Source of the DNA: Streptomyces sp. LUP47B
GTDB taxonomy: Bacteria > Actinomycetota > Actinomycetes > Streptomycetales > Streptomycetaceae
Direction of reading: 5' to 3'
Assembly (NCBI RefSeq): GCF_001746295.1
Contig: NZ_MJAH01000009.1
Coordinates: forward strand, 148,531-212,530
DNA length: 64,000 bases
This document shows positions 48,438 to 56,852 of the stretch, piece by piece; position 1 is the first letter of the stretch, and the number at the start of each line of letters is the position of its first letter. Both the position numbers and the translations under genes were made by a program. The notes beneath the pieces were generated by a model, which saw nothing but the letters and a program-made list of their open reading frames with translations, was not told the DNA's origin and did not search any database.

Positions 48438-49987
48438 GCACCCTGGCAGCCATGGCTCAGCCATTGGCTTCTTCGGCCGAGCCCCTGGCCGCGAACGTCG
48501 TGCAGTCCGTCGACTGGCTCGCGATCGCGCCACCGACCCTCACGGCGGTCGTCGGACTCGTCGTTCTCGTCGCGGACCTGTTCGTCGGTGAGCAGAAGAA
48601 AGCCCTGCTCGGGTGGGTCTCGGTCGCGGGCCTGGCAGCCTCCGCGCTTCTGCTGCTGCCCCTCCTGGACGGCGACCGCAGCACTTTCTGCCTGACCGGC
48701 GACGCCGACGTGTGCAGCTATGCGGCCGACCGCTTCACGCTCGTCATCCAGTTCCTCGTCCTTGGCGGCGCCCTTCTGGCCGCCCTTCTGTCGGTCACCA
48801 CCCTCAAGGACGCCGACAAGAGACTCCCCGAAGGGGAGTACTGGTTCCTACTGCTCTCCTCGGCCGCCGGCGCCGCACTCCTGCCCGCCTCGCGCGACCT
48901 GGCCACCCTCGTCGTCGCCCTGGAGGTCGCCTCCCTGCCCGCCTTCGCCCTCGTCGGCATCCGGCACGGCGACAGGAAGTCCTCCGAAGCTGCCCTGAAG
49001 TTCTTCCTGTCCTCGGTCACCGCGACCGCGGTCAGCCTCATGGGCATCAGCTTCGTGTACGCCTCCACGGGCACCCTCTACCTCACACAGGTCGCCGACC
49101 GCATCCAGAACGTCGACGGACAGCTCCACACCCTCGCCCAGACCGGCGTCGTCCTCACCCTCGTCGGCTTCGCCTTCAAGACGGCCGCCGTCCCCTTCCA
49201 CTTCTGGGTGCCCGACACCTACGTAGGCGCGCCTCTCCCCATCGCCGCCTACTTGTCGGTCGTCGGCAAAACGGTCGGCTTCTCCGGACTGATCCTCGTC
49301 ACCGTCGTCGCCCTGCCGTCGTACGCCGACGTCTGGGGCCCGGCGCTGGCCGCGCTCGCCGCCCTCACCATGACCGTCGGCAACGTCGGCGCCCTCCGAC
49401 AGCAGGCCACGCGCGCGTACAGCGCCGTACGGCTGCTCGCATGGTCCTCCGTCGGCCAGGCCGGCTACCTCCTCGTCCCGATCGCAGCCGCCGCGTACTC
49501 CGACGACGCCGAACGGTCCGTCGGCTCCACCGTCGCCTACGCCCTCATGTACGCCGCCGTGAACCTCGGCGCCTTCGCGGTGGCCGCGCTGGTGGGCCGT
49601 ACGAAGGCCGCGAACCGCATCACCGACTACCGCGGCCTCTACGCGACCAACCCGCTCGCCGCCCTCCTCCTGGCCTTCTTCCTGCTCTGCCTGGCGGGAC
49701 TGCCGCCGGGCATCATCGGCTTGTTCGCCAAGGTCACCGTCTTCTCGGCGGCCGTGGACGCGGGCCTCGGATGGCTCGCAGTCGTCATGGCCCTCAACGT
49801 CGTGATCGCGCTCTTCTACTACCTCCAGTGGACGACACTGCTGTTCAGGGCCCCCGAGGGCGAACCTGCCGCGCACCGCGTCCCCGCCCCCCTCACCGCC
49901 GCGCTCGCCCTGACCGGCGTCCTCGGCATCGCCCTCTCGGGCGCGCCCCAGCTCGTGCTGCGCTTCACCGACACCGGACTCTTCTGA
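48434..49987 (+). CDS. nuoN: NADH-quinone oxidoreductase subunit N (second cluster)
   Basis: A 517-residue antiporter-like subunit with about 14 helices. VVALEVASLPAFALVGI carries the conserved Glu, GFAFKTAAVPFHFWVPDTYVGAPLPIAAYLSVVGKTVGF the Lys and broken helix, and SAVRLLAWSSVGQAGYLLVPI the last charged block. A 30-residue N-terminal extension (MAQPLASSAEPLAANVV) precedes the first helix. It ends the operon, so the cluster is A-B-C-H-I-J-K-L-M-N. No hairpin terminator is visible in the 213 nt before htpX. Confidence 0.96.
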   Translation: MSTLAAMAQPLASSAEPLAANVVQSVDWLAIAPPTLTAVVGLVVLVADLFVGEQKKALLGWVSVAGLAASALLLLPLLDGDRSTFCLTGDADVCSYAADRFTLVIQFLVLGGALLAALLSVTTLKDADKRLPEGEYWFLLLSSAAGAALLPASRDLATLVVALEVASLPAFALVGIRHGDRKSSEAALKFFLSSVTATAVSLMGISFVYASTGTLYLTQVADRIQNVDGQLHTLAQTGVVLTLVGFAFKTAAVPFHFWVPDTYVGAPLPIAAYLSVVGKTVGFSGLILVTVVALPSYADVWGPALAALAALTMTVGNVGALRQQATRAYSAVRLLAWSSVGQAGYLLVPIAAAAYSDDAERSVGSTVAYALMYAAVNLGAFAVAALVGRTKAANRITDYRGLYATNPLAALLLAFFLLCLAGLPPGIIGLFAKVTVFSAAVDAGLGWLAVVMALNVVIALFYYLQWTTLLFRAPEGEPAAHRVPAPLTAALALTGVLGIALSGAPQLVLRFTDTGLF

Positions 49988-50106
49988 ACCGGCCCACCCG
50001 CACCTGAACAGCCACGCCTGAACCATCACCCGGACGGCCCACCTGGGCCTCCGCGCGCACAAGGGAACTAGTGACCCTCGCCTGGCGTTGAGCAAAACGG
50101 GAGGGT

Positions 50107-50135
50107 CCACTGGACGTGACACCACGTACCAGTGG
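50107..50135. promoter_or_regulatory. nested inverted repeat upstream of htpX
   Basis: CCACTGG (50107-50113) pairs with CCAGTGG (50129-50135), and inside them ACGTG (50114-50118) pairs with CACGT (50123-50127) around ACAC. The 29-nt dyad lies 66 nt before the htpX GTG, suited to an operator or to a leader hairpin. Confidence 0.5.
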
Positions 50136-50200
50136 CATCGGAAGACATCGGAGATCAGCAAGCAAAGGGTTCCCCTGCTGCACCACTTGGAGGGCGTACC

Positions 50201-51064
50201 GTGCACCGCCGGCACAACGGGCTCAGGACCGCAGTCCTCCTCGGGGGACTGTCCGCACTCATCATCGTCATCGGCAGCTTCTTCGGCCGTATGGGGCTGG
50301 TTGTGGCCGTCCTGATCGCGCTGGGCACCAACGCGTACGCGTACTGGAACAGCGACAAGCTGGCTCTACGCGCGATGCGTGCCCGCCCGGTGAGCGAGTT
50401 CGAGGCACCCGCCTTGTACCGCATGGTCCGCGAACTCTCCACCCAGGCCCGTCAGCCCATGCCGCGCCTGTACATCTCGCCGACCGAGGCACCCAACGCC
50501 TTCGCGACCGGCCGCAATCCGCGCAACGCCGCCGTGTGCTGCACCGACGGCATCCTGCGCATCCTGGACGAGCGCGAACTGCGCGGTGTCATCGGCCACG
50601 AACTCAGCCATGTCTACAACCGCGACATCCTGATCTCGTCGGTCGCCGGCGCCCTCGCCTCCGTGATCATGTTTCTGGTCAACTTCGCCTGGCTGATCCC
50701 GATCGGCCGCTCCGACGACGATGACGGCCCGGGCCTCCTGGGCATGTTGATGATCATGATCCTCGGGCCGCTCGCGGCCGGCCTCATCCAGATGGCCATC
50801 AGCCGCTCCAGGGAGTACGAGGCGGACGCCTCCGGCTCCCAGCTCACCGGCGATCCCCTCGCGCTCGCCAGCGCCCTGCGCAAGCTCGAAATGGGCACCA
50901 AGCAACTGCCGTTGCCCCCCGAACCGCGCATCGAGACCGCGAGCCACATGATGATCGCGAACCCGTTCCGCCCTGGCCAGGGACTGTCCAAGATGTTCTC
51001 GACTCACCCGCCGATGGCGGAGCGCATCGCCCGGCTCGAGAAGATGGCAGGTCGCCCCCAATGA
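50201..51064 (+). CDS. htpX: HtpX membrane zinc metalloprotease
   Basis: A 287-residue M48B protease for quality control of membrane proteins. Two N-terminal helices (TAVLLGGLSALIIVIGSFFG and MGLVVAVLIALGTNAYAYW) are followed by the zinc motif IGHELSHVYN (His133, Glu134, His137) and third ligand Glu in SREYEADASG. Two more hydrophobic segments lie between. The GTG at 50201 is chosen for its TTGGAGGG site, rather than the open frame to 50132. Its stop overlaps the start of the next gene. No chaperone genes adjoin. Confidence 0.95.
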   Translation: MHRRHNGLRTAVLLGGLSALIIVIGSFFGRMGLVVAVLIALGTNAYAYWNSDKLALRAMRARPVSEFEAPALYRMVRELSTQARQPMPRLYISPTEAPNAFATGRNPRNAAVCCTDGILRILDERELRGVIGHELSHVYNRDILISSVAGALASVIMFLVNFAWLIPIGRSDDDDGPGLLGMLMIMILGPLAAGLIQMAISRSREYEADASGSQLTGDPLALASALRKLEMGTKQLPLPPEPRIETASHMMIANPFRPGQGLSKMFSTHPPMAERIARLEKMAGRPQ

Positions 51065-51453
51065 AAACCATCCTGAACGTCATTTGGCTCGTCCTGAGCG
51101 GCTTCTGGCTGTTCCTCGCCTACCTCGCCGCGGGCGCGCTGCTCTGCATCACCATCATCGGCATCCCGTTCGGCATAGCGGCCTTCCGCATCGGCGTCTA
51201 CGCCCTGTGGCCCTTCGGGTACACCACGGTCGAGCGCCGCGATGCGGGCTCACCCTCCTGCGTCGGCAACGTCCTGTGGCTGGTCCTCGCCGGCTGGTGG
51301 CTGGCCCTGGGCCACATCGCGACAGGCCTCGTCCTCTGCGTCACGATCATCGGTATCCCGTTCGGCATCGCCAACTTCAAGCTGATCCCCGTGTCCCTGT
51401 TCCCACTGGGCCGCGAAATCGTCCCGACGGACGAGCCGTTCGCGACCCGCTGA
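51061..51453 (+). CDS. YccF-domain membrane protein
   Basis: A 130-residue protein built of two similar halves: ILNVIWLVLSGFWLFLAYLAAGALLCITIIGIPFGIAAFRIG and VGNVLWLVLAGWWLALGHIATGLVLCVTIIGIPFGIANFKLI. Each is a YccF domain with the (C/L)(I/V)TIIGIPFGIA signature and a hydrophobic hairpin. Function of YccF proteins is unknown. ATG overlaps the htpX stop (ATGA), so it is translated with the protease and may act in the same envelope process. Following sequence (51454-51697) has no gene I can support. Confidence 0.92.
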   Translation: MKTILNVIWLVLSGFWLFLAYLAAGALLCITIIGIPFGIAAFRIGVYALWPFGYTTVERRDAGSPSCVGNVLWLVLAGWWLALGHIATGLVLCVTIIGIPFGIANFKLIPVSLFPLGREIVPTDEPFATR

Positions 51454-51697
51454 CGGACGGGCCGGGGGAGTGGGGGCGCCCAAGTACGTCCGGCTGTCGT
51501 ACGACCCGGAAGCCGAGTTCGAGGGCGAGGAGGGCTACGAGGAGTCGGGGGCGTGGTGGAACTCCTCACCTTTCTCGCCGAGGGCGATCGCGTCGACGTC
51601 CACCTCGCCTGAGCCGAGGTTCACCCGGGGTTTTCCACAACCCGGAGGTTGTCCACAGGTCTGCCCGGCTGTCGGTGCCACCCTGCATCATGAATGC

Positions 51698-52267
51698 ATG
51701 ACCGAGAGCGAGCAGTTGCTGGCACGGGTGGCGGACAAGGCCCGCAACACCCGGCCGTGGGGTTGGACTTCCCTCCCCGAGCCGGTGGAGGCGGACACCC
51801 TCTCCAGGGCCGAGGCGGCGCTGGGCTTCCACCTGCCCCCGCTGCTCGCCGACCTCTACCTGCGTATAGGAGACGGCGGATTCGGCCCGGAGTACGGCCT
51901 GCTGCCCCTGCTCGACAGCCCTCCGTCCGGCGAGCCCGCGGCCGTCGTGCAATACCTGGCCAACCGCAAGAGCAGCCGTAAGGACCCCGACTGGCCCTGG
52001 CCCGAGGGTGTCCTGCCGATATCCCACTGGGGCTGTGCGATGTACGCGTGCGTGGACTGCCACAGCCCGGAAGCCCCCGTTCTCCTCTTCGAGCCGAACG
52101 CCGGGGACTGCGACCACTCCTGGTTCGTGGACGCCCCCACCCTCACGGACTGGCTGCAAGCCTGGGTCGACGGCACGGGCTGGTACGAGGAGATGAACGA
52201 GGAGTTGGAGATGACTCCCTGGGCACAGTTCCGGATACGCACGGCACCGCCGGCCCACGCGTCCTGA
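51698..52267 (+). CDS. SMI1/KNR4-family protein
   Basis: A 189-residue cytoplasmic protein of the SUKH superfamily. The N-terminal helix ends in EADTLSRAEAALGFHLPPLLADLYLRIGDGGFGPEYGLLPL, the classic SMI1/KNR4 start, and the C-terminal part contains WGCAMYACVDCHSPEAPVLLFEPNAGDCDHSWFVDAPTLTDWLQAW. SUKH proteins are often immunity proteins for polymorphic toxins or plain binding proteins; no toxin is adjacent. ATG 51698 is chosen as the start of the homologous region. It is convergent with the permease at 52296. Confidence 0.88.
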   Translation: MTESEQLLARVADKARNTRPWGWTSLPEPVEADTLSRAEAALGFHLPPLLADLYLRIGDGGFGPEYGLLPLLDSPPSGEPAAVVQYLANRKSSRKDPDWPWPEGVLPISHWGCAMYACVDCHSPEAPVLLFEPNAGDCDHSWFVDAPTLTDWLQAWVDGTGWYEEMNEELEMTPWAQFRIRTAPPAHAS

Positions 52268-52295
52268 CGCTCCCTTGAGAGGGACGGCCACGGAC

Positions 52296-53540
52296 CTACC
52301 GCCCTGCCCACCGCTTCCGTACGCCATACGCCACCACCCCGACCGCCAGCACCCCCGCGCCCGCGACCACCGAAACGCCGGGCAGCGCGAATGCCAGCAC
52401 CACACAACCGAGCAACCCCACCACCGGTACCACCCGGGCCGCCGGAGCCGAACCGAGTGTCCACGCCGACGCGTTGGCCACCGCGTAGTACGCGAGCACA
52501 CCGAAGGAGGAGAAACCGATCGCGCCCCGCACGTCGACCGTGGCGGCGAGGACCGCGACCACCGCGCCCACGGCCAGCTCGGCCCTGTACGGCACCTGGA
52601 AGCGAGGGTGGACGGCGGACAGCGCGCCCGGCAGATGCCGGTCCCGGGCCATGGCCAGCGTCGTTCGTGAGACGCCGAGAATCAGAGCGAGCAGCGAACC
52701 CAGCGCGGCCACGACGGCACCCACCCGCACCACCGGCACCAGCCTCGGCACCCCGGCCACTCGCACCGCCTCGGCCAGCGGCGCATCAGCACGGCCCAGA
52801 GCAGCAGCACCCAGTACGGAAAGGACAGCCACCGCCACAACCGCGTACACCACCAGCGTGATGCCCAGGGCCAGGGGGATCGCGCGGGGGATGGTGCGCG
52901 CGGGATCCCGCACCTCCTCACCGAGGGTCGCGATGCGCGCGTAGCCCGCGAACGCGAAGAACAGCAGACCGGCCGCCTGCAGCACCCCGCTCACACCGCC
53001 GGAGACCCCGGTGCCCAGCCGGCCGGCCTCCGAGGCCCCGGACCCAAGACAGACGACCACCACGGAAGCGAGGACAGCGAGGACCGCCGCCACGATCGCC
53101 CGGGTCAGCCAGGCGGACTTCTGGATCCCGCCGTAGTTCACCGCGGTCAGCGCCACCACGGCAGCGACGGCCACGGCATGGGCCTGCCCCGGCCAGACGT
53201 ACGCACCCACCGTCAGCGCCATCGCCGCACAGGAGGCCGTCTTCCCGACCACGAACGACCAGCCCGCCAGATAACCCCAGAACGGCCCGAGCCGCTCCCG
53301 CCCGTACACATAGGTGCCACCCGAGGCCGGGTACAGAGCGGCCAGCCGCGCCGAGGACGTGGCGTTGCAGTAGGCGACCACGGCAGCGACCGCGAGCCCG
53401 AGCAGCAGCCCGGACCCGGCCGCGCGCGCCGCGGGGCCGAGGGCGGCGAAGATCCCGGCACCGATCATCGAGCCGAGACCGATGACGACGGCGTCGCCCG
53501 TGCCCAGCGTGCGCCGCAGTTCGGCACCGGAACCTGTCAT
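52296..53540 (-). CDS. APC-superfamily amino-acid permease
   Basis: A 414-residue transporter with twelve hydrophobic segments. It opens with LGTGDAVVIGLGSMIGAGIFAALGPAA, the Gly-rich first helix that binds substrate in the APC family, then GGTYVYGRERLGPFWGYLAGWSFVVGKTAS. TM6 equivalent is GLLFFAFAGYARIATLGEEVRDPARTIPRAI. Substrate is probably an amino acid but not assignable. ATG at 53540 has AGGG upstream; the frame is open to 53705 but the extra 55 residues are basic and unconvincing. Confidence 0.93.
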   Translation of the reverse strand: MTGSGAELRRTLGTGDAVVIGLGSMIGAGIFAALGPAARAAGSGLLLGLAVAAVVAYCNATSSARLAALYPASGGTYVYGRERLGPFWGYLAGWSFVVGKTASCAAMALTVGAYVWPGQAHAVAVAAVVALTAVNYGGIQKSAWLTRAIVAAVLAVLASVVVVCLGSGASEAGRLGTGVSGGVSGVLQAAGLLFFAFAGYARIATLGEEVRDPARTIPRAIPLALGITLVVYAVVAVAVLSVLGAAALGRADAPLAEAVRVAGVPRLVPVVRVGAVVAALGSLLALILGVSRTTLAMARDRHLPGALSAVHPRFQVPYRAELAVGAVVAVLAATVDVRGAIGFSSFGVLAYYAVANASAWTLGSAPAARVVPVVGLLGCVVLAFALPGVSVVAGAGVLAVGVVAYGVRKRWAGR

Positions 53541-53751
53541 GCGCCGCACCCTACTGATCTCTGCAACCGCAGGGTGCAGTACGGACGTCCTCTTCATCAA
53601 CGGGACACGGACACCCGCACGAAGAGCACCGCACGCGAGTCGCACGAGCACGTCGTCCAACGCAAGCGCTCCAGCACACGCCCAGTCGGTCGGGACGTAG
53701 ATCACAGACCACGGACAGTGCGGGCACAGCGCGGAAGGGCAGGTTCAGGGC

Positions 53752-54018
53752 ATGAGCATCATCGGCTGGATCATCCTGGGGCTGTTGGCCGGAGCCATCG
53801 CCAAGTTCCTGCTGCCGGGCCGGGACCCGGGCGGCTTCATCGGGACGACCCTCATCGGAGTCGCGGGCGCGTTCATCGGCGGCTGGATATCGGCCCGTTG
53901 GCTGGACCACCCGGTCACCAAGAGCTTCTACGACGGGACGACCTGGGCCGCCGCGATCGGCGGTTCCCTCGTGCTGCTGATCGCCTACCGTCTCCTCTTC
54001 GGCAACTCGCGCGACTGA
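53752..54018 (+). CDS. GlsB/YeaQ/YmgE-family small membrane protein
   Basis: An 88-residue three-helix membrane protein: MSIIGWIILGLLAGAIAKFL, then GRDPGGFIGTTLIGVAGAFIGGWIS and TWAAAIGGSLVLLIAYRLLF. This is the transglycosylase-associated/YeaQ family with the GLxAGxxAK and GGFIGTxLIGxxGAFxGG motifs, often stress-induced. Precise role unknown. ATG 53752 lies after ggttcagggc. A shared hairpin follows at 54046-54078. Confidence 0.93.
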   Translation: MSIIGWIILGLLAGAIAKFLLPGRDPGGFIGTTLIGVAGAFIGGWISARWLDHPVTKSFYDGTTWAAAIGGSLVLLIAYRLLFGNSRD

Positions 54019-54045
54019 CACCCCCGAACCGCAGCCAGCAGGCGA

Positions 54046-54078
54046 GAAGGGTGGGTGCCGGCCAGGCGCCCACCCTTC
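54046..54078. terminator. bidirectional hairpin between convergent genes
   Basis: GAAGGGTGGGTGCC (54046-54059) pairs with GGCGCCCACCCTTC (54065-54078), one wobble, loop GGCCA. It lies between the GlsB-like and YajQ genes and can stop both. Confidence 0.8.
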
Positions 54079-54102
54079 CTCGCGAATCGCTGAATCAGCG
54101 GC

Positions 54103-54591
54103 TCACCGGTAGTTCACGAACTGGATCGCGAAGTCGAAGTCCTTGCCCTTCAGCAGGGCGATGATGGCCTGCAGGTCGTCACGGCTCTTCGAGCTGACGC
54201 GCAGCTCGTCGCCCTGGACCTGGGCCTTCACGCCCTTCGGGCCCTCGTCACGGATGATCTTCGCGACCTTCTTCGCGTTGTCCTGGGAGATGCCCTCCTC
54301 GATCGACGCGAAGATCTTGTACTCCTTGCCGGAGAGCTGCGGCTCGCCCGCGTCGAGCGCCTTCAGGGAGATCCCACGCTTGATCAGCTTGGACTGAAAG
54401 ACGTCGAGGACGGCATTGACCCGGTCCTCGGAGTTCGCCTCCATGAGGATCTTCTCGCCGGACCACGAGATCGAGGCACCCACGCCCTTGAAGTCGTAGC
54501 GCTGGGAGATCTCCTTGGCGGCCTGGTTGAGGGCGTTGTCGACCTCCTGCCGCTCGACCTTCGAGACGATGTCGAAACTGGAGTCGGCCAT
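54103..54591 (-). CDS. YajQ-family nucleotide-binding protein
   Basis: A 162-residue cytoplasmic protein with two ferredoxin-like domains. MADSSFDIVSKVERQEVDNALNQAAKEISQRYDFKGV and GKEYKIFASIEEGISQDNAKKVAKIIRDEGPKGVKAQVQGDELRVSSKSRDDLQ match the family at nearly every position. YajQ proteins bind nucleic acid and, in Xanthomonas, c-di-GMP. The start at 54591 has GGAG 9 nt upstream; the open frame continues for 41 codons that look like non-coding sequence. Transcribed alone, away from tRNA-Tyr. Confidence 0.95.
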   Translation of the reverse strand: MADSSFDIVSKVERQEVDNALNQAAKEISQRYDFKGVGASISWSGEKILMEANSEDRVNAVLDVFQSKLIKRGISLKALDAGEPQLSGKEYKIFASIEEGISQDNAKKVAKIIRDEGPKGVKAQVQGDELRVSSKSRDDLQAIIALLKGKDFDFAIQFVNYR

Positions 54592-54827
54592 GTCCTGTGG
54601 CTCCTTGTATCGGGGTGCGTATCGGCGTGCGTACGGATGCGTATCGGCGTACGTGGGGGCGGGCGCCGAGCCCGGCGTGGACCCGGCCCGCATCCGCCCA
54701 AGCCTAGTCACCACATGCCCTCCGAGCGCAGATCAATCGGGTGGCGAAGCACCCCTCGGCATCGGGTATTGTTTACGTCGTTGCCACGGAGCACCGCCGA
54801 AAGACGGTTCGAAGGGCAGCAAACCCC

Positions 54828-54909
54828 GGCGGTGTGCCCGAGCGGCCAAAGGGAGCAGACTGTAAATCTGCCGGCTTAGCCTTCCCAGGTTCGAATCCTG
54901 GCGCCGCCA
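54828..54909 (+). tRNA. tRNA-Tyr (GTA)
   Basis: Acceptor arms GGCGGTG (54828-54834) and CGCCGCC (54902-54908) pair fully, discriminator A, CCA not encoded. D-arm CCCGAGCGGCCAAAGGG, anticodon arm CAGACT-GTA-AATCTG, a long class-II variable arm (CCGGCTTAGCCTTCC) and T-arm with GTTCGAATC. A class-II tRNA with GTA is tyrosine. Confidence 0.97.
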
Positions 54910-54921
54910 CGCTGAGAGAGA

Positions 54922-54957
54922 CCCCCTCCGACCTGCGGAAACGCAGAGTGGAGGGGG
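54922..54957 (+). terminator. hairpin after tRNA-Tyr
   Basis: CCCCCTCC (54922-54929) pairs with GGAGGGGG (54950-54957), enclosing a second stem CTGCG-GAAA-CGCAG (54933-54946) and followed by TTTCTTCG. A textbook terminator 13 nt after the tRNA. Confidence 0.85.
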
Positions 54958-55279
54958 TTTCTTCGTTTCGCGATGTTCAGGCGCCCCATCGCGCGGCGGG
55001 GCCGGGTGATGTGTCTCACCGGCCTGTCGGTGGAGTCAGGACACGCGTCCATGTTGCTCACGCAGCGTTGCGTTGAGTGCATCGGTGCCTACCGCACGGC
55101 AGACTGCGCGGCGAAGAGATTCTCAGACGCGGTGCGGTACCCCTCCTCGGACGCGATTCCTCCCGCCAGCCCCCGGCAGCCGCCCGCCCTTGAGCTCCGC
55201 CCGCCTTCCCACGCGCCCCGCCAAGCCCAGCCGCCCGCTTGGGACGCACAAACGCCGCGCGTCCGGGCACACTGACTGC

Positions 55280-55492
55280 ATGTCCAGTCGTCGCAGGCTC
55301 TGCCCCGAATGCCGTCGCGAGATTGCCGTCGTCGCCGGCCGCTTCGCCCGGCACGACCCGCCCGGAGCACGCGCGAGAGGTCAACTGGTCTCCTGCCCGG
55401 GTTCCCGCAGACAGGCGGAACTAGGAGCGGCGCAGCCGTCGTTGGACGGATACGTGCCACCCGTCGTCCCCGGCCAACTGCCCCTGTTCTGA
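55280..55492 (+). CDS. small zinc-ribbon-like protein
   Basis: A 70-residue basic protein: MSSRRRLCPECRREIAVVAG with a CPEC knuckle, then RFARHDPPGAR with His, and QLVSCPGSRR with a further Cys, a plausible C2HC zinc site. The tail SLDGYVPPVVPGQLPLF ends in aromatic residues. I recall close copies in other Streptomyces with no function. The preceding 370 nt (54910-55279) contain the tRNA terminator and nothing else I can support. Confidence 0.75.
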   Translation: MSSRRRLCPECRREIAVVAGRFARHDPPGARARGQLVSCPGSRRQAELGAAQPSLDGYVPPVVPGQLPLF

Positions 55493-55496
55493 GCGT

Positions 55497-55905
55497 TCAG
55501 CCACCTGACGACCTCGACACGGACCGCAACTCCGCTCTAGAGCCCGACCCCTCCCGCACCTCCATCCGCCTCACGGGCCCGTCCTCCCCGAACCAGTACA
55601 CGTGCTCGACCGTCTCCCCGGCCCACCGCTCGCCCGACGCGTCGCGTACCCCGAGCCGTACGGTCACCACCACCGCCCCGGCGAGCTCGTCCACCCCAGC
55701 CCCTCCAGCCGTACGAGGGGATGCGGCCGGCGCGAACTGCCGTGCTCAGTACGCCCATACCGCCTCACGTCGTCGGCCGGCATGTTCGGTCAGTCCACGT
55801 TCGGGGCCAGACGGGGCGGTACGAAGGCGTCCCGCTCGTCCGTCGCGAAGACTTCCTGCATCCGCCGCGGCAACGCCTCTTGCGCCGCCGGCACCCCCGC
55901 GGCGG
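55497..55905 (-). pseudogene. SnoaL-like/NTF2-fold protein relic
   Basis: From 55694 to 55497 the minus strand reads AVVVTVRLGVRDASGERWAG and then ETVEHVYWFGEDGPVRRMEV, like the second half of SnoaL-like NTF2 proteins. Upstream, in another frame, LPRRMQEVFATDERDAFVPP (about 55875-55820) resembles the first helix. A stop (TGA near 55748) and at least one frameshift separate them. Interpreted as a decayed gene; family call by eye only. Confidence 0.4.
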
Positions 55906-55911
55906 CCATCC

Positions 55912-56568
55912 TCAGTTGCCTGCCACCGACTTCACCGCGACCGAGACCGGCGTGGCACCGCTGATCAGCTCCAGCGTCAGCCCTGCCGTCGCCGGAGTGT
56001 CCAGCAACTCCGCCAGTACGGCGGCCACGTCGTCGCGCGGAATCGAGCCCCGGCCGGTGTGTGCCTCCAGGCGTACGAGGCCGTTGCCCGCGTCGTCCGT
56101 GAGCGCGCCGGGACGCAGAACCGTCCAGTCCAGGGCGTCCAAGCCGCTCACATGGGCGTCGGCCTCGCCCTTGGCGCGCAGGTAGACATCGAAGATCTCG
56201 TCACCCTCATGCCGTGGGTTCGCCCCCATGGACGACACGATCACGAAGCGCCGTACGCCCGCCAGGACCGCCGCGTCCGCGAACAGCACCGCCGCGGCCT
56301 TGTCCACCGTGTCCTTGCGGGCCACGCCGCTTCCCGGACCCGCGCCCGCCGCGAAAACCGCCGCGTCCGCGCCCCGCAGATGGGCGGCGACCTCCTCGAC
56401 CGAGGCCGACTCCAGGTCCAGCAGGACCGGTTCGGCACCGACCTCCCGCAGGTCGTCGCCCTGTTCGGTGCGACGGATGATCCCCGCGACCTCGTCCCCG
56501 CGCGCGGCGAGCAGTCGCTCCAGCCGCAGCGCGATCTGACCATGACCACCAGCGATGACAATGCGCAT
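55912..56568 (-). CDS. NAD(P)-binding SDR-like protein
   Basis: A 218-residue Rossmann-fold protein of the atypical SDR/NmrA class. MRIVIAGGHGQIALRLERLL is the dinucleotide-binding start (GGHGxIA); IIRRTEQGDDLREVGAEPVLLDLE gives the adenine-ribose-binding arginines; FVIVSSMGANP replaces catalytic Tyr. No substrate is evident; relatives act as oxidoreductases, sugar epimerase-like or redox sensors. The start at 56568 removes ten unlikely residues. It is alone and ends 8 nt before the SnoaL-like relic. Confidence 0.88.
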   Translation of the reverse strand: MRIVIAGGHGQIALRLERLLAARGDEVAGIIRRTEQGDDLREVGAEPVLLDLESASVEEVAAHLRGADAAVFAAGAGPGSGVARKDTVDKAAAVLFADAAVLAGVRRFVIVSSMGANPRHEGDEIFDVYLRAKGEADAHVSGLDALDWTVLRPGALTDDAGNGLVRLEAHTGRGSIPRDDVAAVLAELLDTPATAGLTLELISGATPVSVAVKSVAGN

Positions 56569-56852
56569 GTCTTCGACCGTACGCCCGTCCAGGCCCATCT
56601 GCCGCGTAGGTCCGGTGACGCCTCAGCGGAGGCAGGGTGAGGTCAGGGTGAGGCCAAGGAGCGGCTGCTGGTCCGTCGTGGCTGGTAGCGCAGTTCCCCG
56701 CGCTCCGCAGGCCGTTGCATGCAGCGTCCGCCACAATGCGCCCCCACGCCGCCCACGCCGCCGCGCGCGCCACAACGCGCCCCAATGCACCCCCCATCCC
56801 AAGCACACCCACCACCCCCACGGAACCCTCAGCGCCCCACAGACACTCGCCC

